Shown in pieces: positions 36,403 to 44,482 of a stretch of DNA of 64,000 nucleotides. Where the stretch lies: positions 3,726,501 to 3,790,500 of the forward strand of contig JAWKZW010000001.1 of NCBI GenBank assembly GCA_041395725.1, written 5' to 3'. Position 1 is the first letter of the stretch. The number at the start of each line of letters is the position of its first letter. Below the pieces are notes generated by a model, which did not search any database, had not been told where the DNA came from, and was given only the letters and a program-made list of their open reading frames with translations. Origin of the DNA: Gammaproteobacteria bacterium. Lineage in GTDB: Bacteria > Pseudomonadota > Gammaproteobacteria > Pseudomonadales > Pseudohongiellaceae. The translations under genes were made by a program, and so were the position numbers.

Positions 36403-36579
36403 GTTCGTGTGTATGAGCTGGGCCTTACCGGTTCACTTCGCCCAGTCGTTTAAACGTTGGTTGCACCCTCTGGGGCTCCAGCCATCTGGAGTAACCCACC
36501 TGGTCTCAGCCTGCTGAGACACCGGGCCTGCTCGTCCTGACACGGCACCGCCAAGCGGCCCGCTCAGTGAGCATGCAAG
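36403..36579 (-). ncRNA. Candidate structured RNA upstream of reverse transcriptase 2
   Basis: Read on the minus strand, this region has three perfect hairpins: GTCTCAG-CAGG-CTGAGAC (36503-36520), CTCCAG-ATGG-CTGGAG (36476-36491) and CTGGGC/GCCCAG (36418-36445). ACACAC (36407-36412), flanked by unpaired bases, comes after the last stem and about 13 bases before the RT start. RT-based defence systems, including DRT3, carry a structured RNA near the RT gene, and I recall an ACAC repeat template for DRT3. The boundaries are my estimate and no conservation was tested. Part of this region is the 125-bp repeat. Confidence 0.35.
36455..36579. repeat. 125-bp direct repeat, copy A
   Basis: All 125 bases recur at 36800-36924. 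The unit begins CGTTGGTTGCACCC and ends GAGCATGCAAG and contains two perfect hairpins. It lies 61 bases upstream of reverse transcriptase 2 on its transcribed side. Copy A is followed by sequence including CGACTGG, and copy B is preceded by the reverse complement of that element, which hints at inversion during duplication. Confidence 0.9.
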
Positions 36580-36799
36580 GAACATGGTGGCAATACAGCC
36601 TAACAGCCACCGCCGCGCCAAGCTGACACGTTTTTGCATGTCTTGGTCATCGCTTCATTACCCCGCTCTAGTTTACCTTTTTGAGCTTTTTGTCAAATCC
36701 GCGCCGGCCAAAGCCACCTCCGTCCTGAAAATAAGCTCTGCGACCGCCCGGTAAGGGCCTTTCAAGGACCAAGTTACGGTCATTTGCAGAACGACTGGA

Positions 36800-36924
36800 C
36801 GTTGGTTGCACCCTCTGGGGCTCCAGCCATCTGGAGTAACCCACCTGGTCTCAGCCTGCTGAGACACCGGGCCTGCTCGTCCTGACACGGCACCGCCAAG
36901 CGGCCCGCTCAGTGAGCATGCAAG
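36800..36924. repeat. 125-bp direct repeat, copy B
   Basis: This is identical to copy A across 125 bases. It ends directly at the beginning of a short coding remnant (36918-36983). The 220 bases between the copies (36580-36799) hold no gene I can support. Perfect identity suggests recent duplication or a functional constraint. Confidence 0.9.
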
Positions 36925-36983
36925 AATACTTAGAACAGAATGGGGTTATTGATGATAAATTCAAGGGGTACCACAAAAAATAG
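36918..36983 (+). pseudogene. Short 3' remnant of an unknown gene
   Basis: The ATG inside the end of repeat copy B opens 21 codons (MQEYLEQNGVIDDKFKGYHK) with protein-like composition, then a TAG. It looks like the tail of a gene whose beginning was replaced by the repeat. Copy A has the same ATG but a different, non-coding-like continuation. Confidence 0.25.
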
Positions 36984-37085
36984 TGGTTAATAATTGCTCA
37001 CAGCACAATATATGCGATTTTTCTAAAATTTGAGGCGTGTGGTGACGAATATTATGGGGACAGATTTATTTAATGAACAATACAT

Positions 37086-37853
37086 ATGAAATTCCAACGC
37101 TACATCGGCATCGATTATTCCGGCGCGCAAACGCCGGAAAGCCGGCTCAAGGCTCTTCAAGTCTACGAGTCCGGGCGTGATGGTGAGCCGGTAAAGGTCA
37201 GCACGCCAACAGAGGGTGCAAAAAACTGGTCGCGGCTGGAGGTCGCGCAATATTGTCTGCGCGCGATTGAATCTGGTGAGCCGGTGATCATCGGCATCGA
37301 TCACGGTTTTTCCTTCCCGATGAGTTATATGCAGCGCTACGGGCTCACCAGATGGGATGATTTCTTGGAAGATTTTATGCGCCATTGGCCGACGGCCGAT
37401 CCCCATACTTACGTCGATTTCGTTCGCGAAGGGAATCTTCGCACCGGTGATTCATCCGAGTTGCGCCTGTGCGAACAATGGACAGCGACAACCAAGAGCG
37501 TGTTCCTGTTCGACGTGCAGGGTTCGGTGGCAAAGTCCACCCATGCCGGTCTGCCGTGGTTGTTATGGTTGCGGGGGATGCCGGGAGGCCGGTCCTATAT
37601 TCATTTCTGGCCATTTGACGGCTTTGAGGTGCCGGAGGGAAAATCGGTGATCGTCGAAGTCTACCCGGCTTTATATAAACGGCGTTTCGCCAGGGAAGGC
37701 CGGTCATCTGACGAGCACGACGCATGGTCAATTGCCGCATGGCTACAGGAAGCCGACCGGCGTGGCACCCTTGATCAATATTTGTCACCGCCACTGACCC
37801 TGCCCGAGCGAAAACAGGCAGAACTGGAAGGCTGGATTCTCGGGGTCTGGTAG
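37086..37853 (+). CDS. DUF429-like protein (predicted RNase H fold)
   Basis: This 255-residue soluble protein shows IGIDYSGAQTPESRLKAL at the N-terminus, PVIIGIDHGFSFP, SVIVEVYPALYKRRF and the C-terminal DEHDAWSIAAWL. The pattern of a Gly-Ile-Asp start, a Glu-Val-Tyr-Pro strand and an acidic DxHDA helix is typical of DUF429 proteins, which are predicted to share the RNase H-like fold and might be nucleases. Whether the acidic residues form an active site cannot be shown here. It is the last complete gene of the island before attR; its proximity to the RT genes could be functional or accidental. Confidence 0.7.
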   Translation: MKFQRYIGIDYSGAQTPESRLKALQVYESGRDGEPVKVSTPTEGAKNWSRLEVAQYCLRAIESGEPVIIGIDHGFSFPMSYMQRYGLTRWDDFLEDFMRHWPTADPHTYVDFVREGNLRTGDSSELRLCEQWTATTKSVFLFDVQGSVAKSTHAGLPWLLWLRGMPGGRSYIHFWPFDGFEVPEGKSVIVEVYPALYKRRFAREGRSSDEHDAWSIAAWLQEADRRGTLDQYLSPPLTLPERKQAELEGWILGVW

Positions 37854-38086
37854 CGGTTGATACCCTCGTTGGTTTTCAAGCTGATTTTCTATCGGTTTGG
37901 GTGAGCGATAGCCTTTGCCGCTATCCTGTAGGTTCCGGAATCGAACCTGATCAATCGTGCCCAGGGGGGGGCGAAAACAAAAGTGCGGAATCTAGTGAGA
38001 CGAGGATGAGGGCTATATACTCGGTTCTTCTTTACCAGACCCAATTGCCTGAACCGGCCCGTGGCGGAACTAAAATTGCTGAGCAA
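37854..38086. other. Non-coding right-end region of the island
   Basis: No gene is visible. There is a run of eight G near 37962, and no terminator I can support. The region leads into the TACGCC cluster and attR. Confidence 0.35.
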
Positions 38087-38121
38087 TTACGCCAGATTTA
38101 CGCCTACGCCAAACCTACGCC
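38087..38121. promoter_or_regulatory. Candidate integrase arm sites, right end
   Basis: Four direct copies of TACGCC begin at 38088, 38099, 38105 and 38116, with spacings of 11, 6 and 11 bases, about 35 bases inside attR. The 11-base spacing is close to one helical turn. The hexamer also occurs three times next to the integrase at the left end. Confidence 0.55.
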
Positions 38122-38153
38122 ACACATAGATAACTATTTGTTTATAAAAGGCA

Positions 38154-38176
38154 TTCGATTCCGGTCCCGGGCACCA
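38154..38176 (+). repeat. attR: right copy of the attachment repeat
   Basis: This 23-bp segment is identical to the tRNA-Leu 3' end but has no tRNA body upstream of it. It is the right junction of the island. The chromosomal sequence presumably resumes after the CCA with ATAAAATCAATAAG. Confidence 0.93.
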
Positions 38177-38247
38177 ATAAAATCAATAAGTTAAGATAAA
38201 ATCAAGCCTTCGACAGTTTTGTTAAATTGGCTTAGGCTACACATAGG

Positions 38248-38352
38248 CTACAGGGCTTCCTGCTTTGTTTTCTTTATGTCGGATATGTAGCGCGGGTTTG
38301 TGCCAGCCAGCTCGGCGGCGTGATCGCGGCTAACCTTATGTGTAAAAGTCGG
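38248..38352 (-). pseudogene. Remnant of a ParB/phage-type DNA-binding protein
   Basis: On the minus strand, about 34 codons ending at TAG (38248-38250) read TFTHKVSRDHAAELAGTNPR, then YISDIKKTKQEAL. This is the helix-turn-helix motif style of plasmid or phage ParB-like proteins (RDxAAELxGTNxRYVSDAKRI). It has no start codon and no upstream partner. It lies just outside attR, so an older element probably used the same tRNA site. The rest of 38177-38561 holds no gene I can support. Confidence 0.35.
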
Positions 38353-38561
38353 AATCTGAACTGGCAGACAGTATCAGAACTCAAAGCAGACGTAGCCGCT
38401 GCACAATCCTACGACCGCTACCGGCTTCAAAGCAGTCATTCGTAATGTCGAATGTAAATATAGAACAGTCCCAACTAGAAGATAGTCAGAAGTCAGATTC
38501 CCAGATAGCAAAAGGCAGCCGGTACGGCTGCCCTTCGTTTCAGATTAGTTTATTGTTAAAG

Positions 38562-39533
38562 TCAGGCTTTAATTCTTCGTCTACGTGAGAGAGCAAGTCC
38601 TGCAAGGCCGAGACCGAGTAGACCGAGCACACCGGGTTCGGGAACATTGGATGTCGGCGCATCGTTCAAGTTCAACGTGCCTGGAAATTGGCCCGACGCT
38701 GAATAGGTCGTAGCCCCAACAGGCCCCTGATAGGAAAAGCTTGCCGTGCTGAAGAAGTCGGCGGTGGATGTTCCTGTCAGCGATGCCGCCGTATCCATTG
38801 ACAGACCAGCCGCCCAGTCAAAGTCCCCATTAGGCATGAAGGAAAAATCAAGGATTCCCGGAACGTTAAATGGCACCTGCCACGAATACATCTGCCCACC
38901 GAGGTGATAGTCTTGAGAAACGATGGTGTTGCTGGCGAGGTCGGTTGGGAAAGGCGCATCATTTAGTAGCCATTGCGCGTAGGAGTCCAGCGTGCCCGGC
39001 TCGAAGATTTGGATGAAGAAATTTGCATTTGCCCGGTCATTTACGCCAACGCCTTGAGAAACAAAACCCGACAGGTCAATGGAGAAGGTGACTTCTGTCG
39101 CACTGGTCCACTGGAAGGCATTGTTACCATCATAGGCCCGGAAGCTGTCGCCGAAATCGGCCCGAGAAAAGGCATAGCCGTTCAAATTGAAGGGACCTGT
39201 GTTGGCGAGCGATGTGGACTGAGCCTTGGCCTTTAAGGTTCCACCGGCCAGCGAGGACTCAGCCTGGGCAGTTCCTGTGCCAGCACTTCCTGTGTAAGTG
39301 AGATTTCCGCTTGCTGCGCCACCCGCCGTATCCTGATCATCCTGAATGTAAGTAGGATTCTTGTTGACGGACACTTCGTTGAAGAGATCCGGCACGGCGG
39401 AGTCATAGGTCAGCACGGTCGTCCCACTAAAATGGGTAATGGGATTGCCCTGTGCAGGAATCGTCTGCACAACATAAAGGAACGGCAGAGCCAAAATGCT
39501 GAGAATTCTAACGGGTGCTCTAAAAAAGATCAT
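38562..39533 (-). CDS. PEP-CTERM sorted secreted protein
   Basis: This 323-residue exported protein has an N-terminal signal (RILSILALPFLYVVQTIPAQG) and a C-terminal PEP-CTERM signal: VPEPG, a hydrophobic helix LLGLGLAGLAL and a basic tail SRRRRIKA. The middle is rich in Gly, Ser, Thr and Asn and poor in Cys, as is usual for these surface or biofilm proteins. PEP-CTERM proteins are processed by exosortase in bacteria that make extracellular polysaccharide; no exosortase gene is in the window. The 416 bases upstream (39534-39949) contain no gene, but do contain GTGTAA/TTACAC inverted half-sites at 39744-39762. Confidence 0.85.
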   Translation of the reverse strand: MIFFRAPVRILSILALPFLYVVQTIPAQGNPITHFSGTTVLTYDSAVPDLFNEVSVNKNPTYIQDDQDTAGGAASGNLTYTGSAGTGTAQAESSLAGGTLKAKAQSTSLANTGPFNLNGYAFSRADFGDSFRAYDGNNAFQWTSATEVTFSIDLSGFVSQGVGVNDRANANFFIQIFEPGTLDSYAQWLLNDAPFPTDLASNTIVSQDYHLGGQMYSWQVPFNVPGILDFSFMPNGDFDWAAGLSMDTAASLTGTSTADFFSTASFSYQGPVGATTYSASGQFPGTLNLNDAPTSNVPEPGVLGLLGLGLAGLALSRRRRIKA

Positions 39534-39949
39534 TAGGGATGCTCTTTATTTCTAACAAGTGGTTTTTAATAAGAAATGCAAAATTCATGCCTAACACTAA
39601 AATACAAACAATTTCAGGGATTAAAGGAAAATGAAGATTCGATGGAAATTCGCGAATGTAAATAACTTCGACACTTTTTCCTGCTCGCGATTTCCAAACC
39701 AACCAAAAATGGCGAAAAATTGCGGTTAGTGGTCAAAATCAGTGTGTAAAATTGTATTACACCTCATTCCGGTAACGAACGGCGGCTTTGGGTTTAATAG
39801 CAGTAGTAGCTCTTGATCTACCAATAGTCAGCTCACGGCTTCGAAGCGGACATTGGCCATTTCGCGTAATAAGTGTACAGACTGATAATTTTGGTTCCCG
39901 GTACACGCTCTTGTAAATGTACTACTGCCACACTCTCAAGCACAAGAAC

Positions 39950-41359
39950 TTAGGTATTTTTAGCCAGATTGTCGGGACACGATGCATTGAAAAGCTGATT
40001 TTCCAACTTTCGCTTAAAGTGCAGGCGAAAGCAGGCTCCTCCACTTGGTCGGTTAAAGTATTCGACAGTTCCTTCATGGAGCTTCATTATTTCCGAAACT
40101 ATTGCCAGCCCTAATCCCGCACCAGGAGTGGTATTCGAAGGCGCACGACAAAACCGATCGAAAATCTGCTTCCCTAATTCATCGTCGATACCTGGTCCTT
40201 CATCTGTAACTTCAATTGTGAAGTCTTCAGACACATTTACCTGCACCTCTGTATTCTCAGGTGTATGGTTGAGCGCGTTCTCCACGAGATTTCGTAGAGC
40301 ATCTTCTGTGGCATGGCGATTCCCTTGAATTACCAAGGGCCGGGTTACTCCAGTAAGCGCAACCTTTCGGTTTCGGTAAATAGCCAATGGTGCGATGTAT
40401 TCAACGACGTCGCGGGCACAGGCTTGCAGGTCAACTTTCTCCGATCTGTCCAATACACCGCTATCGAGGCGGGCAACTTGCAACAATTGATTTACGAGAC
40501 GGTTCATGCGCTCGATATCCAGACGCAAGGCGCTTGTATCTGACTTGGTATCCAGGTTCTCAATTGCACCACTGATAATCGTCAGCGGTGTTCGGAGTTC
40601 ATGGGCCGCGTTGGCAGTAAAACGGCGCTGAATCTCAAACCCCTCTTCCAGACGACCCAAAGCCTGATTGACGGCCGTCACCATTGGTGCGATTTCAGTT
40701 GGCAGAGCGGTTGTGTCCAGACGAATCGATAAGCTCTCCGGTCGGATACTCTTAGCCTGCGACGCCGTCTCCAACAATGGTTTCAGACCACCCCGAATCG
40801 CGGCAACGCTGACCATGAGGGTTGTCAGTACGAATATTGGAACTATCCAGGCTGCAGTGGCGGCAAATTCGTCCAACATAGCGGACAGAATTGCATTTTC
40901 AGGATTATAGGGTTCAGCGACTATAACCGTGACACGGCCTCGCTCACTTCCTTCGCGCGTGATAAGCCCGGTATATGTTTGAGATTGCGCACCGAATGAG
41001 TCCAGGGTGAAATACTGGAACTGGCCTCGCATCGACGTAAATTCCCTTGTGGCAATTTCGAAGGCCTCACCTGAGCTGGCAATAGTGTCTTCGTCCCGGT
41101 CGCGTATAACAAATACCGTAGAAGATTCAATGATGCCTGCTTCCACAAGTTGATCGAAGGGCATAAACGGACGGTTGTCATCCAGTGAAATGGCCAGGTT
41201 CTCTGCCTGGTCAAACAGGTCTTGTCGCGTAAGTGCCTCAGCCGTTCGATTACCGAGATAGAAGAATAAGCCGACCGCCAGAATCGTAGCCAGAAGGAAC
41301 ACGAAACCCAGCCTGAGAGCCAACCGTAATTGTAATGATCCAGGTCGCATTGGAATCAT
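39950..41359 (-). CDS. Sensor histidine kinase (QseC/TctE-like)
   Basis: This inner-membrane sensor kinase has 469 residues: helix 1 (about 14-35), a periplasmic sensor region of about 130 residues, helix 2 (about 168-188), a HAMP-like linker, a HisKA domain with His253 in NAAHELRTPLT, and an ATPase domain (NLVENALNHTP, DEGPGID, GAGLGLAIV). The gene overlaps the response regulator by 4 bases. Its divergent neighbour is a multicopper oxidase, so copper or another oxidative stress could be the signal, but the periplasmic domain has no obvious metal-binding cluster. Confidence 0.92.
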   Translation of the reverse strand: MIPMRPGSLQLRLALRLGFVFLLATILAVGLFFYLGNRTAEALTRQDLFDQAENLAISLDDNRPFMPFDQLVEAGIIESSTVFVIRDRDEDTIASSGEAFEIATREFTSMRGQFQYFTLDSFGAQSQTYTGLITREGSERGRVTVIVAEPYNPENAILSAMLDEFAATAAWIVPIFVLTTLMVSVAAIRGGLKPLLETASQAKSIRPESLSIRLDTTALPTEIAPMVTAVNQALGRLEEGFEIQRRFTANAAHELRTPLTIISGAIENLDTKSDTSALRLDIERMNRLVNQLLQVARLDSGVLDRSEKVDLQACARDVVEYIAPLAIYRNRKVALTGVTRPLVIQGNRHATEDALRNLVENALNHTPENTEVQVNVSEDFTIEVTDEGPGIDDELGKQIFDRFCRAPSNTTPGAGLGLAIVSEIMKLHEGTVEYFNRPSGGACFRLHFKRKLENQLFNASCPDNLAKNT

Positions 41360-42048
41360 TGCATCTGCTCTACCAACAAGTAACCTATGCCACGTACAGT
41401 GTGGATTTCAACGGTAGCTTGATTGTCTGCCAGTTTCCTGCGCAGAAGGTGTATATGAACAGGGATTGCGTTTGATTCGGGCTCATTGTCCAGAGCATAA
41501 AGTTTTTCTTCGAGAACTCCCTTAGGTACGACGCGCCCAAATCTCCGCAGCATTATTTCCAGAATCGAAATTTCACGTCGGGAAAGTGCAAGTGGATTTC
41601 CTGCCACACTTACCTCGCGCCCTATTGTATCCAGTGTTACGTTGCCGGCATCCAGCACGGCACCCAGTACGCCTCCGGGACGCCTCAACAAGGCCTTTAT
41701 CCTTGATACCAGCTCTTTAATTGCAAACGGTTTGACCAGGTAGTCGTCTGCACCAGCATCGAGTCCCCGCACTCGGTCATCTACCGCGTCTCGAGCAGTA
41801 AGAATAAGAATCGGCAATTGCGTACCCCGGCGACGGGCTGACTCTAAAACACTTATACCATCGCCGTCTGGCAATCCCAGATCAAGCACCGCAGCATCAT
41901 AAGAAATACTGGTCAGCGCGTTATTGGCGTTTTCTGCGGTACTGACTGAATCAACGACGAAACCAGCATTTTCCAGCCCTTCCTTCAGAACATCTACAAT
42001 TCGCTGTTCGTCCTCAACGACTAGAAGTCGCATCCTATTCTCCCTCAA
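41356..42048 (-). CDS. OmpR-family response regulator
   Basis: This 230-residue regulator has a receiver domain (VVEDEQRIVDVL, phospho-acceptor Asp56 in AAVLDLGLPDG, KPFAIKEL) and a winged-helix OmpR/PhoB output domain (ALSRREISILEIMLRRFGRVV, VHIHLLRRKL, TVRGIGYLL). It is the partner of the downstream kinase by 4-base overlap. A start at the sixth residue (MRLLVVEDE) is also possible. A perfect TGTAAG-A-CTTACA palindrome in the divergent promoter region to the oxidase gene is a candidate binding site. Confidence 0.93.
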   Translation of the reverse strand: MRENRMRLLVVEDEQRIVDVLKEGLENAGFVVDSVSTAENANNALTSISYDAAVLDLGLPDGDGISVLESARRRGTQLPILILTARDAVDDRVRGLDAGADDYLVKPFAIKELVSRIKALLRRPGGVLGAVLDAGNVTLDTIGREVSVAGNPLALSRREISILEIMLRRFGRVVPKGVLEEKLYALDNEPESNAIPVHIHLLRRKLADNQATVEIHTVRGIGYLLVEQMQ

Positions 42049-42173
42049 CGTCGCTTGATCGGGTTAACTCTGAGTATAAACCCTAATTGTTATCACAGGA
42101 TTAATGGCCGGAGGAATCAGCCATATCCTTTGCACAGTTATTTTCTCCTCATAAAACTACCTTAAAAATTGTG

Positions 42174-42186
42174 TGTAAGACTTACA
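42174..42186. promoter_or_regulatory. Candidate operator between regulator and oxidase
   Basis: TGTAAG-A-CTTACA is a perfect inverted repeat about 76 bases upstream of the oxidase start and 126 bases from the regulator start. A related GTGTAA/TTACAC pair occurs at 39744-39762 before the PEP-CTERM gene. Binding by the OmpR-type regulator is inferred from position. Confidence 0.4.
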
Positions 42187-42261
42187 TTCACCCAGTAGAA
42201 GTCAACATGGATGATCGTACTTTTGCTCCGGCAGCCATTCATCAATATAGGAGATACACCT

Positions 42262-43863
42262 TTGAAAAAAAGGCAATTTATCAGTGGTGGGTTAGGACTT
42301 GGGGCGTTGACGCTGGCAGGTTCGGGGCTCTTACTTCCCTTAGGGGTAAGAAACTCGGGAGCGGTGTGGCGTTCCAATAGCGTCGCTAAAAGAGAAATGC
42401 CCATTCCTAAACTGCTCGAATCAACCAACGATACTCCGCTTGAGCTCACGATGGGGATGGGTGACTGGGAAATGCTTCCAGGTATAAAAACGACTACCAG
42501 TGGATTCAACGGCCCCTACCTTGGTCCGACCGTCCGGGTACGCAACGGGCAGGATGTACCTGTTATATACAGGAACACGCTGTCTGAATCTGTAGCCGTT
42601 CATGGTCATGGCCTGCACGTGCCAGGTGAAGTGGATGGCGGTCCGCAGCGGGAGATCGAACCGGGTGGAAGCTGGTCTCTGGAACTGCCTGTCCGCCAGC
42701 AGGCATGTACCTCCTGGTACCATCCGCATACGCACGGCAAAACGGGCCCGCAGACTTACAAGGGGCTCGCCGGTTTTATTATTATCGATGATGAAAACAG
42801 TGACTCACTGCCCCTTCCTAAAACTTATGGCGTGGATGATCTGCCTGTAGTAGTTCAGGATCGCACTCTGGATAGCCAAGGAAGGCTGATTTACTCAGTG
42901 GAGGATGCCGAAGATGGACTTATGGCGGAAACCATCACCGTTAATGGAATTGCCAATCCGGTAAGAGCAGTACCCGCCGGGCTGGTCCGGTTGCGTCTCC
43001 TGAATGGTTCCAACGCCCGATACTACCGGTTTCGTTTTTCCGACGACCGGGTTTTCTACAAGATCGCAACGGACGGCGGTTTCCTTGAAGAGCCAGTGCC
43101 TATCCGCGAAGTCGTCATGTTGCCCGGTGAACGAAACGAGATCGTCGTGGATTTTTCCGATGGCAATCCCGCTATGCTGGTAAGCGGCCCCGGGCTCATA
43201 GGTGCGGCTAATACTGAGCGAAGAGATCGGGATAATCGGGAACGCAGGGATAGGGATAGTCGTGAGCGAAGGGATGAAGACAGTCGTGAGCGTCGTAATG
43301 GAGATGGCCGGCGCAATGATTGGGAACCAGGCGGAATGAACGATACGTTCGACATCCTGGAATTCAACGTCGATCCGAGGCTGCCTGCATTCCGTGGCCC
43401 TTTGCCACGCAGCCTTAATACTATCAGCAGGCCAACCGTCCGCAGTGACTGGCCCGTGCGTCGGTTCGAGCTGTTTATGGACGATGATGACAGAAGACGG
43501 CGCCTCTTGTTTGGACGACGAGAAGTCGGGGAGATGTCCATGGGCATCAATGGCCGTCCGATGGATATGCAGGTGATAAATGAACGCGTAAGGAGAAACC
43601 AATGGGAGCGCTGGGAGGTTAGATCCTATGACGGCAGCCATCCATTCCACGTGCACGGCTGTTCTTTTCTTGTACTATCCCAGGAGGGGATACCGGTTAC
43701 CGATGCAGATGCGGGATGGAAAGATACCGTTAGAGTAGACGATCGCGCTGAATTTATTGTGCGATTTGACCATGAGGCAACAGACAAGTACCCGTACATG
43801 TACCATTGTCACATACTCGAGCACGAAGACCAGGGAATGATGGGCCAGTTTACGGTCACGTAA
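42262..43863 (+). CDS. CueO-like multicopper oxidase
   Basis: This is an exported laccase-type copper oxidase, 533 residues from TTG at 42262, chosen because AGGAGA precedes it by 9 bases and it gives a proper signal (KKRQFISGGLGLGALTLAGSG, Lys-Arg instead of the Tat Arg-Arg). Copper ligands are complete: HGHGLH at 114-119, WYHPHTH at 152-158, HPFHVHG at 460-466 and HCHILEHEDQGMM at 515-527 with the axial Met. In place of the methionine-rich copper loop of CueO there is a 35-residue Arg/Asp/Glu repeat (319-353, units like RERRDRDS). It likely oxidises Cu(I) in the periplasm; it may accept other metals or phenols. Confidence 0.92.
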   Translation: MKKRQFISGGLGLGALTLAGSGLLLPLGVRNSGAVWRSNSVAKREMPIPKLLESTNDTPLELTMGMGDWEMLPGIKTTTSGFNGPYLGPTVRVRNGQDVPVIYRNTLSESVAVHGHGLHVPGEVDGGPQREIEPGGSWSLELPVRQQACTSWYHPHTHGKTGPQTYKGLAGFIIIDDENSDSLPLPKTYGVDDLPVVVQDRTLDSQGRLIYSVEDAEDGLMAETITVNGIANPVRAVPAGLVRLRLLNGSNARYYRFRFSDDRVFYKIATDGGFLEEPVPIREVVMLPGERNEIVVDFSDGNPAMLVSGPGLIGAANTERRDRDNRERRDRDSRERRDEDSRERRNGDGRRNDWEPGGMNDTFDILEFNVDPRLPAFRGPLPRSLNTISRPTVRSDWPVRRFELFMDDDDRRRRLLFGRREVGEMSMGINGRPMDMQVINERVRRNQWERWEVRSYDGSHPFHVHGCSFLVLSQEGIPVTDADAGWKDTVRVDDRAEFIVRFDHEATDKYPYMYHCHILEHEDQGMMGQFTVT

Positions 43864-43909
43864 AACTGCAAAATCATCTGAGAATCAAAAATTCCCTTAG
43901 GTCTCCTAT

Positions 43910-44014
43910 GGGTTTAATATCGGTAGTAGCTACAATTTTACCGAAGGTCCGTTTCAAGACATCATGATCTTAAAGCCGACATTCCTGCGGCGTTGCCGGA
44001 GGGCAGAAACCGGC
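43910..44014. repeat. 105-bp direct repeat, copy 1
   Basis: The unit starts GGGTTTAATATCGGTAGTAG and ends GCAGAAACCGGC. It is identical at 44483-44587, and the two copies flank the small TonB-domain gene. A diverged relative of its first 25 bases is at about 39791 (GGGTTTAATAGCAGTAGTAG), so this belongs to a dispersed intergenic repeat family. Confidence 0.9.
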
Positions 44015-44031
44015 TTCATAGCGGTCATCTC

Positions 44032-44457
44032 CTAATCTATAGAGGGTGGTGGGCGCCCTGTATAGGCGTCTGAAAAATGACCGTCAGTAGCTTCTGATCT
44101 AAATGCAAACTGAAACAAATACGTTACGCCTTCAACAATAACTGGAGTGCCGTCTTCAGCAAGTCTAGGATTGAATCTAAGAGATTCTGCGGATTGAATT
44201 GCAGGACGTGTAAAAACCCCCTTTGGTTCTTCGTCTAGGATTACTATTGACGACTTGTCTACAGTGCCATCTATCAGGACGTTAAATTTTGCGTGAACCC
44301 AGCCCTCAATCCCCTGTTCAGCTGCAGACCTAGGATAGTAAGGTGGGTCTTTATAGATAGGAAGCATAGGCTCAGGTTTATCAGGTTGAGCAATCGCCGT
44401 CATACCCGAAAGTATTAGGAACACCAAACTAACTGAACCGATTGTTTTTAATAGCAT
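44032..44457 (-). CDS. Small exported TonB-domain protein
   Basis: This 141-residue protein has a signal peptide (TIGSVSLVFLILSGMTAIAQ) followed by a TonB C-terminal-like domain: PIYKDPPYYPRSAAEQGIEGWVHAKFNVLIDG and ESLRFNPRLAEDG. There is no transmembrane anchor remaining after cleavage and no proline-rich spanning region, so it is not a classical TonB. Such short periplasmic TonB_C proteins are common; their role is unclear. Perfect 105-bp repeats surround the gene. Confidence 0.8.
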   Translation of the reverse strand: MLLKTIGSVSLVFLILSGMTAIAQPDKPEPMLPIYKDPPYYPRSAAEQGIEGWVHAKFNVLIDGTVDKSSIVILDEEPKGVFTRPAIQSAESLRFNPRLAEDGTPVIVEGVTYLFQFAFRSEATDGHFSDAYTGRPPPSID

Positions 44458-44482
44458 TTGATTGCTCCTTTACTTCCGCTTC

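Larger units (their letters stand above)
16328..38176. mobile_element. Genomic island integrated at tRNA-Leu
   Basis: About 21.8 kb lies between two exact 23-bp copies of the tRNA-Leu 3' end. A tyrosine integrase is the first gene inside the left junction, and repeated TACGCC hexamers near both ends look like integrase arm sites. The content is foreign and mosaic: replication-type and DNA-binding genes, a toxin-antitoxin remnant, IS91, IS3 and IS256 elements, a phage terminase fragment, a DyP peroxidase pair and two reverse transcriptases. Base composition changes sharply between blocks, from AT-rich (21.2-21.7 kb, 26.5-27.8 kb) to GC-rich (30.3-32.8 kb). No conjugation genes are visible, so movement would need help or has been lost. 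Confidence 0.9.

Noticed and set aside
36455..36579. Integron attC site
   Set aside because: The GTTRRRY and RYYYAAC core sites are not found at proper spacing, and no integron integrase is present.
36433..36639. 68-codon minus-strand frame with a signal-like start (MQKRVSLARRWLLGCIATMF)
   Set aside because: Half of it lies in the 125-bp hairpin repeat, and the same repeat in copy B is joined to unrelated residues. A structured RNA explains the sequence better than a lipoprotein.
36455..36924. Template and variable repeats of a diversity-generating retroelement
   Set aside because: The two repeats are identical with no adenine-specific differences, they are not at the 3' end of a coding gene, and RT2 has QGSC rather than the SQ motif.
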